Positions 1 through 6,743 of a stretch of DNA of 7,986 bases are shown piece after piece. The stretch is from positions 1-7,986 of the forward strand of contig JAANXI010000021.1 of assembly GCA_018263365.1 (NCBI GenBank), given 5' to 3'. The notes beneath the pieces are model-generated. The model made no database searches, was not told the origin of the DNA, and saw only the letters and a program-made list of their open reading frames with translations. The translations under genes and the position numbers were made by a program. Every line of letters starts with the position of its first letter. Positions within the stretch are counted from its first letter, which is position 1. The DNA comes from Fidelibacterota bacterium. GTDB taxonomy: Bacteria > Fidelibacterota > JAANXI01.

Positions 1-1974
1 GTCAATGACCAGGTCCGGACGCTGCTGTTTCACTATCTCCGTGGCTCGTTGGACCTTTCTGGTGAGGTCGTGCTTGACACTGCCGAAGTTGGAAAACGAG
101 AGCATCGCGACCCGCGGTTCCACATCCCACTTCCGGGCTTCTTCCGCTGTTAGCAATGCAATTTCCGCCAGCGTTTCCGGTGTGGTTTCGATATTCACCG
201 TCGTATCCGCCAGGAACTTGATCTCGTCTTTGAATACCAGTACGTAGAGCCCGGCGACGTGATTCGCATCTTCTCTGGTTCGAATCACTTGCAGAGCCGG
301 GCGTATCGTATCGGGATATTGGCGAGTCACCCCGGAGACAAGCCCGTCGGCGTCGCCCATGTGCACCATCATGGCGCCAAAGTAATTCCGGCGGCGCATA
401 TCCCGCTCCGCCTGGTACAGGTTCACACCCTTGCGCTGACGCAGCCGGTAATACTCATCCACGTATTCGTCTATCTTGGGATAATTAAGCTGATCCACAA
501 TTTCGACCTTGCTGAGATCAACGTTTAACTCATCTGCTTTCTTTCGGATCGCCTTTGGATCGCCCAACAAGATCGGCGTTGCAATTTGTTCATCCCGGAT
601 GATCTGGGTGGCTCGCAGGATTTTCTCCTTGTCACCCTCTGGATACACGATCCGTTTCGGATTCTTCCGTGCTTTATTCAGCATAATCCGCATGACTTCA
701 CGGGTCCGGCCAAGCCTTGCTTCGAGCTGCTCCTTATACTTCTCGATATCCAGCTCTTTCCTGGCAACTCCGGATTCTATGGCAGCTTTGGCGACCGCGC
801 TGGCTTCCCAGATCAGCACGCGCGGATCGAACGGTTTGGGAATCAGATATTCCTTGCCAAACTGGAAATAATCCACGCCATACGCTTTGGCCACCGAATC
901 GGGAACATCCTGCTTGGCCAAATTGGCAAGAGCTTCAGTGGCGGCAACCTTCATCTCCTCGTTAATCGCCGTTGCGCGGACGTCGAGCGCTCCACGAAAT
1001 ATGAACGGGAAACCAAGCACGTTGTTGACCTGGTTGGGATAATCCGACCGACCGGTACCCATAATCACATCTTTGCGGGCATCCACCGCATCCGGGTAAG
1101 TAATTTCCGGGTCAGGATTCGCCATGGCAAAAATGATAGGATCTTTGGCCATGCTCTTTACCATCTCCTTGGAGACAACGCCACCCACGGACAGTCCCAG
1201 AAAAACATCAGCATCCTTCATAGCATCGTCCAGTGTACGGGCGTCGGTTTTGCGGGCAAACATCGCTTTGTACTTGTTCAACCCCTCGTCCCTGCCTTCA
1301 TAGATTACACCCTTGCTGTCGCACATGGTAATATTTTCGAGTTGTGCCCCCAGCTGGATGTAATGCTTTGCACACGCGATGGCAGAAGCGCCTGCACCAT
1401 TAATAGTAATTCGTATTTCTCCGATATCCTTGCCATTGACTTCCAGAGCATTCAACAATGCCGCACCGGAAATAATCGCCGTCCCGTGCTGGTCATCGTG
1501 GAACACCGGGATGTTCATGGATTTTTTCAGCCGCTCTTCAATCGCAAAGCATTCCGGGGCCTTGATGTCCTCCAGGTTGATCCCGCCAAAAGTCGGCTCC
1601 AGGATTTCCACTGTCCGGCACAGCTCTTCTACGTCTTCGGTGTCCAGTTCGAGGTCGAAGACATCGATATCGGCGAACCGCTTAAAGAGTACGCCTTTCC
1701 CTTCCATCACCGGTTTGCCCGCGGCAGCGCCGATATTCCCCAGCCCCAGAACTGCCGTCCCGTTGGAGACCACGGCCACCAGATTACCCTTGGCGGTGTA
1801 CTCGAATACGGATTCAGGATCCTCATGAATCTCCCGGCAGGGCTCGGCCACTCCCGGAGTATATGCCAATGATAAATCCCGCTGGGTCGTACAGGGTTTC
1901 GTGGATTTGACCTCAATCTTCCCTTTTCGCCCGCGGCTGTGATACCGCAGCGCTTCTTCCTTGGTAAGTACCAT
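1..1974 (-). CDS. maeB: NADP-type malic enzyme with C-terminal phosphotransacetylase-like domain (MaeB type), 3' end cut off
   Basis: Oxidative decarboxylation of malate to pyruvate and CO2 with reduction of NAD(P)+, in the cytoplasm; feeds NADPH and pyruvate pools. The frame is open from ATG at 1974 to the window edge (658 codons; E. coli MaeB is about 759 residues, so roughly 100 are missing). Visible malic-enzyme signatures: YTPGVAEPC at 38-46 (probable catalytic Tyr38), GKGVLFKRFADID from 92 (probable catalytic Lys93), metal ligands ED at 135-136 and HDDQHG at 159-164, Rossmann motif NGAGASA at 192-198, MANPDPEI near 284, and GRSDYPNQVNN near 309. From about residue 425 a phosphotransacetylase-like domain begins (RIVYPEGD at 441-448, SGVTRQYPDTIRPALQ near 547). 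In MaeB proteins this domain is known to be regulatory (acetyl-CoA sensing) and not catalytic. The start is supported by GAGG six bases upstream (AGTGAGGTACCCG before ATG). NADP preference is assigned from the family, not proven here. Confidence 0.95.
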   Translation of the reverse strand, partial: MVLTKEEALRYHSRGRKGKIEVKSTKPCTTQRDLSLAYTPGVAEPCREIHEDPESVFEYTAKGNLVAVVSNGTAVLGLGNIGAAAGKPVMEGKGVLFKRFADIDVFDLELDTEDVEELCRTVEILEPTFGGINLEDIKAPECFAIEERLKKSMNIPVFHDDQHGTAIISGAALLNALEVNGKDIGEIRITINGAGASAIACAKHYIQLGAQLENITMCDSKGVIYEGRDEGLNKYKAMFARKTDARTLDDAMKDADVFLGLSVGGVVSKEMVKSMAKDPIIFAMANPDPEITYPDAVDARKDVIMGTGRSDYPNQVNNVLGFPFIFRGALDVRATAINEEMKVAATEALANLAKQDVPDSVAKAYGVDYFQFGKEYLIPKPFDPRVLIWEASAVAKAAIESGVARKELDIEKYKEQLEARLGRTREVMRIMLNKARKNPKRIVYPEGDKEKILRATQIIRDEQIATPILLGDPKAIRKKADELNVDLSKVEIVDQLNYPKIDEYVDEYYRLRQRKGVNLYQAERDMRRRNYFGAMMVHMGDADGLVSGVTRQYPDTIRPALQVIRTREDANHVAGLYVLVFKDEIKFLADTTVNIETTPETLAEIALLTAEEARKWDVEPRVAMLSFSNFGSVKHDLTRKVQRATEIVKQQRPDLVID

Positions 1975-1992
1975 CGGGTACCTCACTTTTTA

Positions 1993-2029
1993 ATTTTACA
2001 TTGTAATGCCCGCCAACCTGTGGGGACAA
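1993..2029 (-). promoter_or_regulatory. candidate sigma-70-type promoter of the malic enzyme gene
   Basis: On the minus strand TTGTCC (2024-2029, 4 of 6 to the -35 consensus) is followed after 18 bases by TACAAT (2000-2005, 5 of 6 to the -10 consensus). Transcription would begin near 1993, about 20 bases before the ATG at 1974, leaving just enough leader for the GAGG ribosome site. Found by eye only; other AT-rich hexamers exist in this spacer. Confidence 0.4.
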
Positions 2030-2088
2030 AATTCCTATCTATCCAAATGATTTCGTTTTTCCAGTGCTGCCAAAGTTATTGAATTTGT

Positions 2089-2116
2089 AAAAAAAATCAA
2101 CGACTCACTTCGCCAA
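2089..2116 (-). terminator. weak terminator-like hairpin with T-tract downstream of leucine dehydrogenase
   Basis: Reading the minus strand, TTGGCGA and TCGTTGA (2110-2116 and 2097-2103) can pair around the loop AGTGAG, and eight T residues follow (2089-2096). Three of the seven pairs are G-U, so the stem is weak. The position, about 50 bases after the dehydrogenase stop and before the malic enzyme promoter, is right for an intrinsic terminator. Confidence 0.3.
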
Positions 2117-2164
2117 TAAACGAATACATACCCTCCACCGGAAAACTACCATCGTCTCCTGCTT

Positions 2165-3262
2165 TTATTGTACGCAGGGATGTTGCTGCCACTGCCGCGT
2201 ATAGATTTCCTTTAGGTGCCCCACTTTTTTGATTCGCTGCTCTGCGAGATGATTTGAGGCCTGATACGTCGGAGTGCCCTGCTCTTCTGCAATGTCGAAC
2301 ACCTTCAGTAGAATATCATAGATTCCCTTGGCCTGCGTCAGCGCGCGTTCCCGGTGATACCCCTCAATCTCATTGGCCACATTGATCAACCCACCAGCGT
2401 TAATAACGTAATCCGGCGCGTACAGGATATCCTGTTTCCGAAGTACTTCGCCATGGACTTCTTCGTTTTTCAGCTGATTATTCGCTGCGCCTGCAATAAT
2501 CTCAAATTTGAATTTCGGAATAGTATCATTATTGATAATGCCTCCAAGGGCGCAGGGCGCGAAAATTTCGGCATCCGCTTCGTAGATCTCATCCTTGCCA
2601 ACAGCTTTTGCGCTGAACTCGTCCACGACCCGCTTTACTCGATTCTCGTCTATATCGGTGACAATCAGGTTTGCACCCGCTTCATGCAAATCTTTGGCCA
2701 GGTAATATCCCACATGGCCGACACCCTGAATCGCCACGGTTTTTCCGGCGAGATTCTCGTTGCCCCATCGTTTTTTGGCGGCGGCTTTTATACCGTAGAA
2801 CGTCCCAAGAGCCGTCACCGGCGAGGGATCACCGCCACCGCCCAACGCCTCATCTATACCGGTTACGTAATTAGTTTCATACCGCACCCATTCCATATCC
2901 TTGACCGACGTCCCGACATCCTCGGCGGTGATGTACCGACCACCTAACCCTTCGACGAATCGTCCGAAACTGCGGAAGAGCGTTTCGGTTTTCATGGTTT
3001 TGGGATCGCCGATGATGACCGCCTTGCCCCCGCCAAGATTGAGACCGGCAGCAGCGGCTTTGTACGTCATTCCGCGCGAGAGCCGCAACACATCCTGTAA
3101 CGCTTCTTCTTCCGAATCATACGCCCACATTCTTGTCCCCCCAAGGGCCGGTCCCAGCGTTGTATTGTGGATTGCAATGATTGCCTTCAGCCCCACGGCC
3201 GGATCAGAGCAAAAAACCACTTGTTCGTGTTCCCGGCGATTCATTAAATCAAAAATACCCAT
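2165..3262 (-). CDS. ldh: leucine dehydrogenase (Glu/Leu/Phe/Val dehydrogenase family)
   Basis: NAD+-dependent reversible oxidative deamination of leucine and other branched-chain amino acids to the 2-oxo acid, NH4+ and NADH; cytoplasmic. At 365 residues it matches the 364-366 residue Bacillus-type enzymes almost position for position: GGTRMW at 41-46, GMTYKAAAAGLNLGGGK at 64-80 with the substrate-binding and catalytic lysines Lys68 and Lys80, ITAEDVG at 111-117 with Asp115, NAD-binding GVGHVG at 180-185, Asp203 at the end of the second Rossmann strand (typical of NAD preference), and YAPDYVINAGGLINVANE at 281-298. The pocket residue that is Val in Bacillus NAGGVINV is Leu292 here, a mild change. 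A GTG codon at 3280 would add six residues, but those codons are themselves the GAGGAGG ribosome site, so ATG at 3262 is the start. It is transcribed away from the kinase operon. Also called bcd in Bacillus; the leucine preference over valine is inferred from similarity. Confidence 0.95.
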   Translation of the reverse strand: MGIFDLMNRREHEQVVFCSDPAVGLKAIIAIHNTTLGPALGGTRMWAYDSEEEALQDVLRLSRGMTYKAAAAGLNLGGGKAVIIGDPKTMKTETLFRSFGRFVEGLGGRYITAEDVGTSVKDMEWVRYETNYVTGIDEALGGGGDPSPVTALGTFYGIKAAAKKRWGNENLAGKTVAIQGVGHVGYYLAKDLHEAGANLIVTDIDENRVKRVVDEFSAKAVGKDEIYEADAEIFAPCALGGIINNDTIPKFKFEIIAGAANNQLKNEEVHGEVLRKQDILYAPDYVINAGGLINVANEIEGYHRERALTQAKGIYDILLKVFDIAEEQGTPTYQASNHLAEQRIKKVGHLKEIYTRQWQQHPCVQ

Positions 3263-3267
3263 GTGTT

Positions 3268-3274
3268 CCTCCTC
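3268..3274 (-). promoter_or_regulatory. strong ribosome binding site fixing the leucine dehydrogenase start
   Basis: GAGGAGG on the minus strand lies five bases before ATG 3262. It overlaps the alternative in-frame GTG start at 3280, which would have to translate through it; this decides for the ATG. Confidence 0.85.
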
Positions 3275-3363
3275 ACTCACTGAACGGTTTTCAGTTTATT
3301 AGTTTGGGAATAATTGGTTTGGCTGGCTTTTCTAATCGGAAATGTCACAGAATACAGCAAACC

Positions 3364-3377
3364 GGTAAACGTTTGCC
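3364..3377. promoter_or_regulatory. LacI-family-like operator palindrome upstream of leucine dehydrogenase
   Basis: GGTAAACGTTTGCC is a 14-base palindrome with a single mismatched pair around the central CG. The core AAACGTTT with central CG is characteristic of operators of LacI/PurR/CcpA-type repressors. It lies about 100 bases upstream of the dehydrogenase ATG, a position compatible with promoter control. No LacI-family gene is in the window. Also possible: chance palindrome in AT-rich DNA. Confidence 0.3.
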
Positions 3378-3608
3378 CCATACTACAATGATTCCTCTCG
3401 TAATAATAACCTCTAGGAATTCAAACAAATGGTATGCCAAGCTTCGATGTATGGGAGGGAACCGTTTATTTCGTCAATTTTTCTCACAAAGGATCTGCAA
3501 ACCCGAAGGGAATGATAGCCCCGGATTTTTAATAATCCCCATTTTTTATTGAAAATCACGTATATCTTTACAGAAAACCGACTGATTCTTCATCAAATGG
3601 ATAAAAAT

Positions 3609-3643
3609 TTTGCGTTGGAAAGGCCAACACATTCTTACGCAAA
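3609..3643. repeat. nested inverted repeats upstream of the kinase operon
   Basis: TTTGCGT (3609-3615) and ACGCAAA (3637-3643) form a 7-base inverted repeat, and inside it GTTGG (3614-3618) and CCAAC (3624-3628) form a second one around AAAGG. The two share bases 3614-3615, so they are alternatives and not one continuous stem. The position 65-100 bases before the kinase start suits an operator or activator site for the operon, possibly autoregulation. No run of T follows, so it is not a terminator. Confidence 0.3.
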
Positions 3644-3707
3644 TATACCGGAATAAATCGCCTTGTTAATTGCTTTCCGAGGGAACTCTGATTACATTTT
3701 CTCTGAT

Positions 3708-5033
3708 ATGAGAAAGCAAAGTTTTTTCCAAAAACTGATTGGCTTTATCCGGCATGTCCGGCTGGGATATCTGCTGTTTACCTCCATCCTGATTGTCGCT
3801 GTTATTTTTGGCGCGTTCGAATTAATTGAGCGCACTATATTCAGCGATTTCTCCGATACGACAATGCGCTGGCTGTATATCAGTCGCGGAGTTATTTCCT
3901 CCCTGCTGCTGATGGCCTGGGCTGCTTGGACAGTTTTCCATTACCGGGATATCTATGCTGAACGGCTGGAGAAAACCGAGGCCAAATACCGGGACATCAT
4001 CGAGAATTCCGCCGATGCAATTATTACGCTGGATAACAACAATCACATCACCATGTGGAATAAGGGCGCCGAACAGATATTCGGCTGGAAGAGCGAAGAA
4101 ATCCTTGGGGAGAGCATAAGCAAGATCATTCCCAACGATCTAATAGAGGTTGGCGAACTGTTATGTTTGGCGTATGGCATTAAACGCAGCGGTTATGTGA
4201 AGAATTACGAGACCGAACGGCTGAGCAAATCCGGGCGGCGGATTCTTGTGCAGCTCACCGAAAACGTCATCACCAACGAAAATGATGAAATCGTCGGACG
4301 GTCACAAATACTGCGTGATATTTCCGAACTGCGTATCAACGAAAATCAGATGCGGCAGTCGGAGCGGCTTGCCACCGTTGGACACCTGGCGGCCGGCGTG
4401 GCGCATGAGGTCGGTAATCCACTAACGTCCATCTCTTCCCTCGTACAGGTAATGGAACGAAAAACCGACGACGAATTTATCCACGGAAATCTGAAAAAAA
4501 TCCGGGAGCACATCAACCGGATTGCGAAGATCGTCCGGGAACTAGTAGATTTTTCACGGCCATCAAGCGTCCAGATGACTCCCACACAAATTAATGAGAC
4601 TGTCGAATCTGCCGTCGGATTGTTAAAATACGACGGTCGGTGCCGACACATCGATTTTGATATGAATCTAGAGGAGGATTTACCCAAAATCGAGTGTGTG
4701 CCGGACCAGATTCATCAGGTTCTAATTAATCTGCTGCTCAATGCCATAGATGCCATGCAGGATCAGGGTGATATTATTCGGGTCAGCACTCATCGCGAAA
4801 ACAGTACAATTCACATTGAAGTGGAGGACCAGGGTATCGGAATGACGACAGAAGTGCGTGAAAAGGTGTTTGAACCCTTTTTCACTACGAAGGAAGTCGG
4901 AAAGGGGACGGGACTTGGCCTTTCGGTCAGTCACGGAATCATTTCAAAGATGGGTGGAGCCATTCAGGTTGAATCCGAAAAAGATCAAGGATCCACTTTT
5001 ACTATCGAACTACCAATCAACGGGACGCAATAA
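3708..5033 (+). CDS. membrane-bound PAS-domain sensor histidine kinase (NtrB/AtoS-like)
   Basis: Autophosphorylates on histidine and passes the phosphate to a response regulator, almost certainly the NtrC-type protein that follows. Numbered from ATG 3708 (441 residues): two transmembrane helices at about 18-37 and 57-77 separated by only about 20 residues, so there is no sizeable periplasmic sensor; a PAS domain at about 92-210 (YRDIIENSADAIITLD, then MWNKGAEQIFGW); the H-box HLAAGVAHEVGNPL with phospho-acceptor His233; then the ATPase domain with N-box NLLLNAIDAM (Asn345), G1 DQGIGM (from Asp374), F-box FEPFFTTK (388-395) and G2 GKGTGLGLSVS (from 398). All catalytic boxes are intact. A TTG at 3663 would add 15 residues; neither start has a good ribosome site, and ATG is preferred because the extension looks unlike a signal anchor. 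The stimulus is unknown and is probably sensed by the PAS domain inside the cell or by the short membrane segment. The stop codon abuts the next start. Confidence 0.93.
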   Translation: MRKQSFFQKLIGFIRHVRLGYLLFTSILIVAVIFGAFELIERTIFSDFSDTTMRWLYISRGVISSLLLMAWAAWTVFHYRDIYAERLEKTEAKYRDIIENSADAIITLDNNNHITMWNKGAEQIFGWKSEEILGESISKIIPNDLIEVGELLCLAYGIKRSGYVKNYETERLSKSGRRILVQLTENVITNENDEIVGRSQILRDISELRINENQMRQSERLATVGHLAAGVAHEVGNPLTSISSLVQVMERKTDDEFIHGNLKKIREHINRIAKIVRELVDFSRPSSVQMTPTQINETVESAVGLLKYDGRCRHIDFDMNLEEDLPKIECVPDQIHQVLINLLLNAIDAMQDQGDIIRVSTHRENSTIHIEVEDQGIGMTTEVREKVFEPFFTTKEVGKGTGLGLSVSHGIISKMGGAIQVESEKDQGSTFTIELPINGTQ

Positions 5034-6383
5034 ATGAAGGGAACAATATTAATCGCCGATGACGAACAGGAAATCCGCGAATCTCTTTCCGTAGTGTTGG
5101 AGGATGAGGGATACGAGTGCACCACGGCCGAACACGGCGAAGTGGCGCTCGAAAAAATTGAAAAGGCGAATTACGACATCCTGATTGCGGACATTAAAAT
5201 GCCCAAACTGGACGGGATGGAACTGCTGGAAAAAACCAAGCAGATTTCCCCACAGACCATGAGCATAATTATCACGGCGTATGCCACGGTGGAAACCGCC
5301 GTACAGGCGCTGCGGACCGGAGCATCGGATTACATCCTGAAACCACTGGATTTCGACGAGGTCATCATGCGGGTGAAACACCTGATGAGCCATCGCGAAA
5401 TGGAGATGGAAAACCAGTACCTCCGGGATCAGATAGACAAAAAGTTCAACTTTAACAATATCATTGGTGACAGCCCGGCCATGCGGGACGTCTATAACAT
5501 GGTCAAACGGGTCAGCCAGTCCACGACTAACGTGCTTATCACCGGGAAAAGCGGGACCGGGAAGGAATTAGTTGCCCGGGCCATCCATGCCAATGGCGAC
5601 CGGGCCAACAAACCGTTCATTCCGATCAATTGCGGCGCGATTCCTGATAATCTGTTTGAATCCGAACTCTTTGGCTACAAGAAGGGCGCGTTTACCGGCG
5701 CCAATACCGACAAAGACGGGGTGTTCAAAACCGCCAACAGCGGTACCCTTTTCCTGGATGAAGTGGCCGAAATTCCCTTCCACGTGCAGGTGAAATTGCT
5801 CAGAGCCATCGAAGCCAAGGAAATTAAGCCGCTCGGAACCAATACCACTATCAACATCGACGTCCGGCTGCTGGCAGCGACAAATAAAATTCTGATGGAA
5901 GAGGTGGAAAACGGCAATTTCCGTGAGGATCTGTATTATCGCCTGAACATCGTTGAGATTAAACTTCCCACGCTCAGCGAGCGAAAAGAGGATATTCCGC
6001 TGCTGGTAAAGCACTTCGTGGAAAAGTACAACCGGGAGCTGAAACGGGATATCAAGGGCGTAGACAATGAAACGATGAAGACCCTCATGCACTACAAATG
6101 GAAGGGACAGGTCCGGGAGTTGGAAAACGTGATCGAACGCGCAGTACTGCTGTGCGACAACGATTATATTTCCCAGGAAGACCTGCCGCCGTCCACACAC
6201 AGTAACGTAGACGACTACTATCCGGACGATCTGAAAGAAGCAACGAAAAATTTCGAGCGCCAGCATATCTCTGCACTGTTACGCCGGTGCGACGGCGATA
6301 AGAAGAAAGCCTCCGACCTGCTGAATATTGGGCTCTCCTCTCTTTACCGGAAAATCGAAGAACTGGACGTGGCGGTGTCATAA
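5034..6383 (+). CDS. NtrC-family sigma-54-dependent response regulator
   Basis: Phosphorylation-controlled activator that binds upstream DNA, forms an AAA+ ring and remodels sigma-54 RNA polymerase. Of 449 residues: receiver domain 1-120 with acidic pair Asp9/Asp10, phospho-acceptor Asp53 in IADIKMP, Thr81 and Lys103; AAA+ domain about 142-380 with Walker A GKSGTGKE (171-178), the sigma-54 contact loop GAFTGA (218-223), Walker B GTLFLDE (237-243) and arginine-finger region FREDLYYRLN (296-305); Fis-type helix-turn-helix about 424-444 (KKASDLLNIGLSSLYRKIEEL). The usual sensor-II motif WPGNVREL is WKGQVREL here (356-363), an odd substitution of the Pro and Asn. The ATG directly follows the kinase TAA (TAAATG) with only a weak GGGA upstream, so translation is probably coupled. 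A consensus sigma-54 promoter 314 bases downstream is a natural target. The specific regulon cannot be named. Confidence 0.96.
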   Translation: MKGTILIADDEQEIRESLSVVLEDEGYECTTAEHGEVALEKIEKANYDILIADIKMPKLDGMELLEKTKQISPQTMSIIITAYATVETAVQALRTGASDYILKPLDFDEVIMRVKHLMSHREMEMENQYLRDQIDKKFNFNNIIGDSPAMRDVYNMVKRVSQSTTNVLITGKSGTGKELVARAIHANGDRANKPFIPINCGAIPDNLFESELFGYKKGAFTGANTDKDGVFKTANSGTLFLDEVAEIPFHVQVKLLRAIEAKEIKPLGTNTTINIDVRLLAATNKILMEEVENGNFREDLYYRLNIVEIKLPTLSERKEDIPLLVKHFVEKYNRELKRDIKGVDNETMKTLMHYKWKGQVRELENVIERAVLLCDNDYISQEDLPPSTHSNVDDYYPDDLKEATKNFERQHISALLRRCDGDKKKASDLLNIGLSSLYRKIEELDVAVS

Positions 6384-6386
6384 TAC

Positions 6387-6418
6387 AGTGTTAGGGTGTT
6401 CGGGTGCTCAGGTGTTGT
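6387..6418. repeat. four imperfect 8-base tandem repeats (GGTGTTCG-like)
   Basis: Units AGTGTTAG, GGTGTTCG, GGTGCTCA and GGTGTTGT follow one another without gaps, starting three bases after the response regulator stop codon. The first six positions are well kept (GGTGTT) and the last two vary. Confidence 0.7.
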
Positions 6419-6487
6419 AGAAAAGTAGTCTCTTTCTCTTAAAACAATTCAAACATGTGTTATCGTCTTAGTGTATTTCTTTTGAAA

Positions 6488-6515
6488 GACCATCGATCAT
6501 AGACCAAAGACGATT
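6488..6515. repeat. four imperfect 7-base tandem repeats (GACCATA-like), left arm of an inverted pair
   Basis: Units GACCATC, GATCATA, GACCAAA and GACGATT run head to tail. The array is partly complementary to the one at 6544-6571: the segments 6488-6516 and 6539-6567 match in inverted orientation at about 20 of 29 positions, including GACCA and GACGAT, with a 22-base loop. Confidence 0.65.
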
Positions 6516-6529
6516 AAAACGTTAAAACG
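6514..6529. repeat. perfect 8-base direct duplication TTAAAACG
   Basis: TTAAAACG is present twice in tandem and forms most of the loop between the two inverted heptamer arrays. Confidence 0.75.
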
Positions 6530-6543
6530 GTGAAGTTGCCATC

Positions 6544-6571
6544 GTCAGTGGTCAATAGTCTGTCGTCCCAA
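6544..6571. repeat. imperfect 7-base tandem repeats (GTCAATA-like), right arm of an inverted pair
   Basis: Units GTCAGTG, GTCAATA, GTCTGTC and GTCCCAA keep the GTC start every seven bases. This is the reverse complement pattern of the GAC-led array at 6488-6515. Confidence 0.6.
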
Positions 6572-6573
6572 TA

Positions 6574-6601
6574 TTTCAGGTATCTAGTTTCAAGTTTGGA
6601 G
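6574..6601. repeat. imperfect 7-base tandem repeats (TTTCAAG-like)
   Basis: Units TTTCAGG, TATCTAG, TTTCAAG and TTTGGAG follow in register only two bases after the GTC array. Conservation is weaker than in the other arrays, so this one is the least certain. Confidence 0.45.
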
Positions 6602-6666
6602 AATTCTCTTTCCTATTTTCAGTCAGATTTACCAGTATCTTCTTAAAATTCAGAACACCCCGCCGC

Positions 6667-6680
6667 AAATCCCGCGATTT
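6667..6680. promoter_or_regulatory. small palindrome upstream of the sigma-54 promoter, possible activator site
   Basis: AAATC and GATTT flank CCGC, giving a 14-base inverted repeat centred about 49 bases before the predicted transcription start at 6723. Sigma-54 activators bind inverted repeats upstream of the -24 element, usually farther away (80-150 bases), so this is only a candidate. Confidence 0.2.
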
Positions 6681-6696
6681 TCAGTGGCTCTGTAAC

Positions 6697-6711
6697 TGGC
6701 ACATTGCTTGC
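6697..6711 (+). promoter_or_regulatory. sigma-54 (RpoN) -24/-12 promoter
   Basis: TGGCAC (6697-6702), five bases, TTGC (6708-6711) and a following T match the known consensus TGGCACG-N4-TTGCW at all strongly conserved positions. The invariant GG (6698-6699) and GC (6710-6711) are separated by exactly 10 bases. The start point would be near 6723, about 21 bases before the ATG at 6744. A TATAAT at 6723-6728 has no -35 element at 17 bases and would fall at the start point itself, so sigma-54 is the better reading. The NtrC-type activator encoded just upstream makes this biologically coherent. Confidence 0.8.
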
Positions 6712-6743
6712 TTTATATCTAGTATAATTATCGGATTACAATC

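Larger units (their letters stand above)
3281..3707. other. divergent intergenic region between leucine dehydrogenase and the kinase operon
   Basis: About 430 AT-rich bases with no convincing gene; the 123-codon open frame through 3181-3552 has no ribosome site, overlaps the dehydrogenase antisense and has no recognisable motif. It must contain the promoters for both divergent transcripts, but I could not find a pair of well-spaced -35/-10 hexamers on either strand, nor a -24/-12 element. Two palindromic sites (3364-3377 and 3609-3643) are listed separately. A short GGATT/AATCC inverted repeat near 3515-3535 has no gene behind it on the plus strand. Confidence 0.6.
6384..6743. other. 360-base repeat-rich intergenic region
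   Basis: There is no open frame with coding character here. The first two thirds (6387-6601) hold several short degenerate tandem arrays of 7- or 8-base units, listed separately; the last third holds a small palindrome (6667-6680) and the sigma-54 promoter. No canonical intrinsic terminator for the response regulator gene is visible: the nearby T-rich stretches are not preceded by a stable stem. Confidence 0.75.

Noticed and set aside
586..1872. 428-codon plus-strand open frame
   Set aside because: It lies antisense to the malic enzyme, whose frame carries all family motifs. The long open frame comes from codon bias on the coding strand and has no recognisable domain or ribosome site.
2354..2947. 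197-codon plus-strand open frame inside leucine dehydrogenase
   Set aside because: Antisense shadow of a gene with every catalytic residue in place.
3515..3545. GGATT/AATCC hairpin followed by T-rich sequence as a plus-strand terminator
   Set aside because: The stem has five pairs, no plus-strand gene precedes it, and the T-rich run is interrupted and offset.
3181..3552. 123-codon plus-strand open frame in the divergent spacer
   Set aside because: It starts antisense within the dehydrogenase, lacks a ribosome site and shows no protein-like pattern.
5568..6266. 232-codon minus-strand open frame inside the NtrC-like regulator
   Set aside because: Antisense to the AAA+ domain; its composition is what the reverse of that coding strand would give, and it has no domain or start signal.
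6488..6571. CRISPR array
   Set aside because: The repeats are only 7 bases, degenerate, contiguous and without spacers.
6723..6728. TATAAT as a sigma-70 -10 box for the receiver gene
   Set aside because: There is no acceptable -35 hexamer 16-18 bases upstream (CACATT lies there) and no extended -10 TG; the overlapping -24/-12 element is a much better match.
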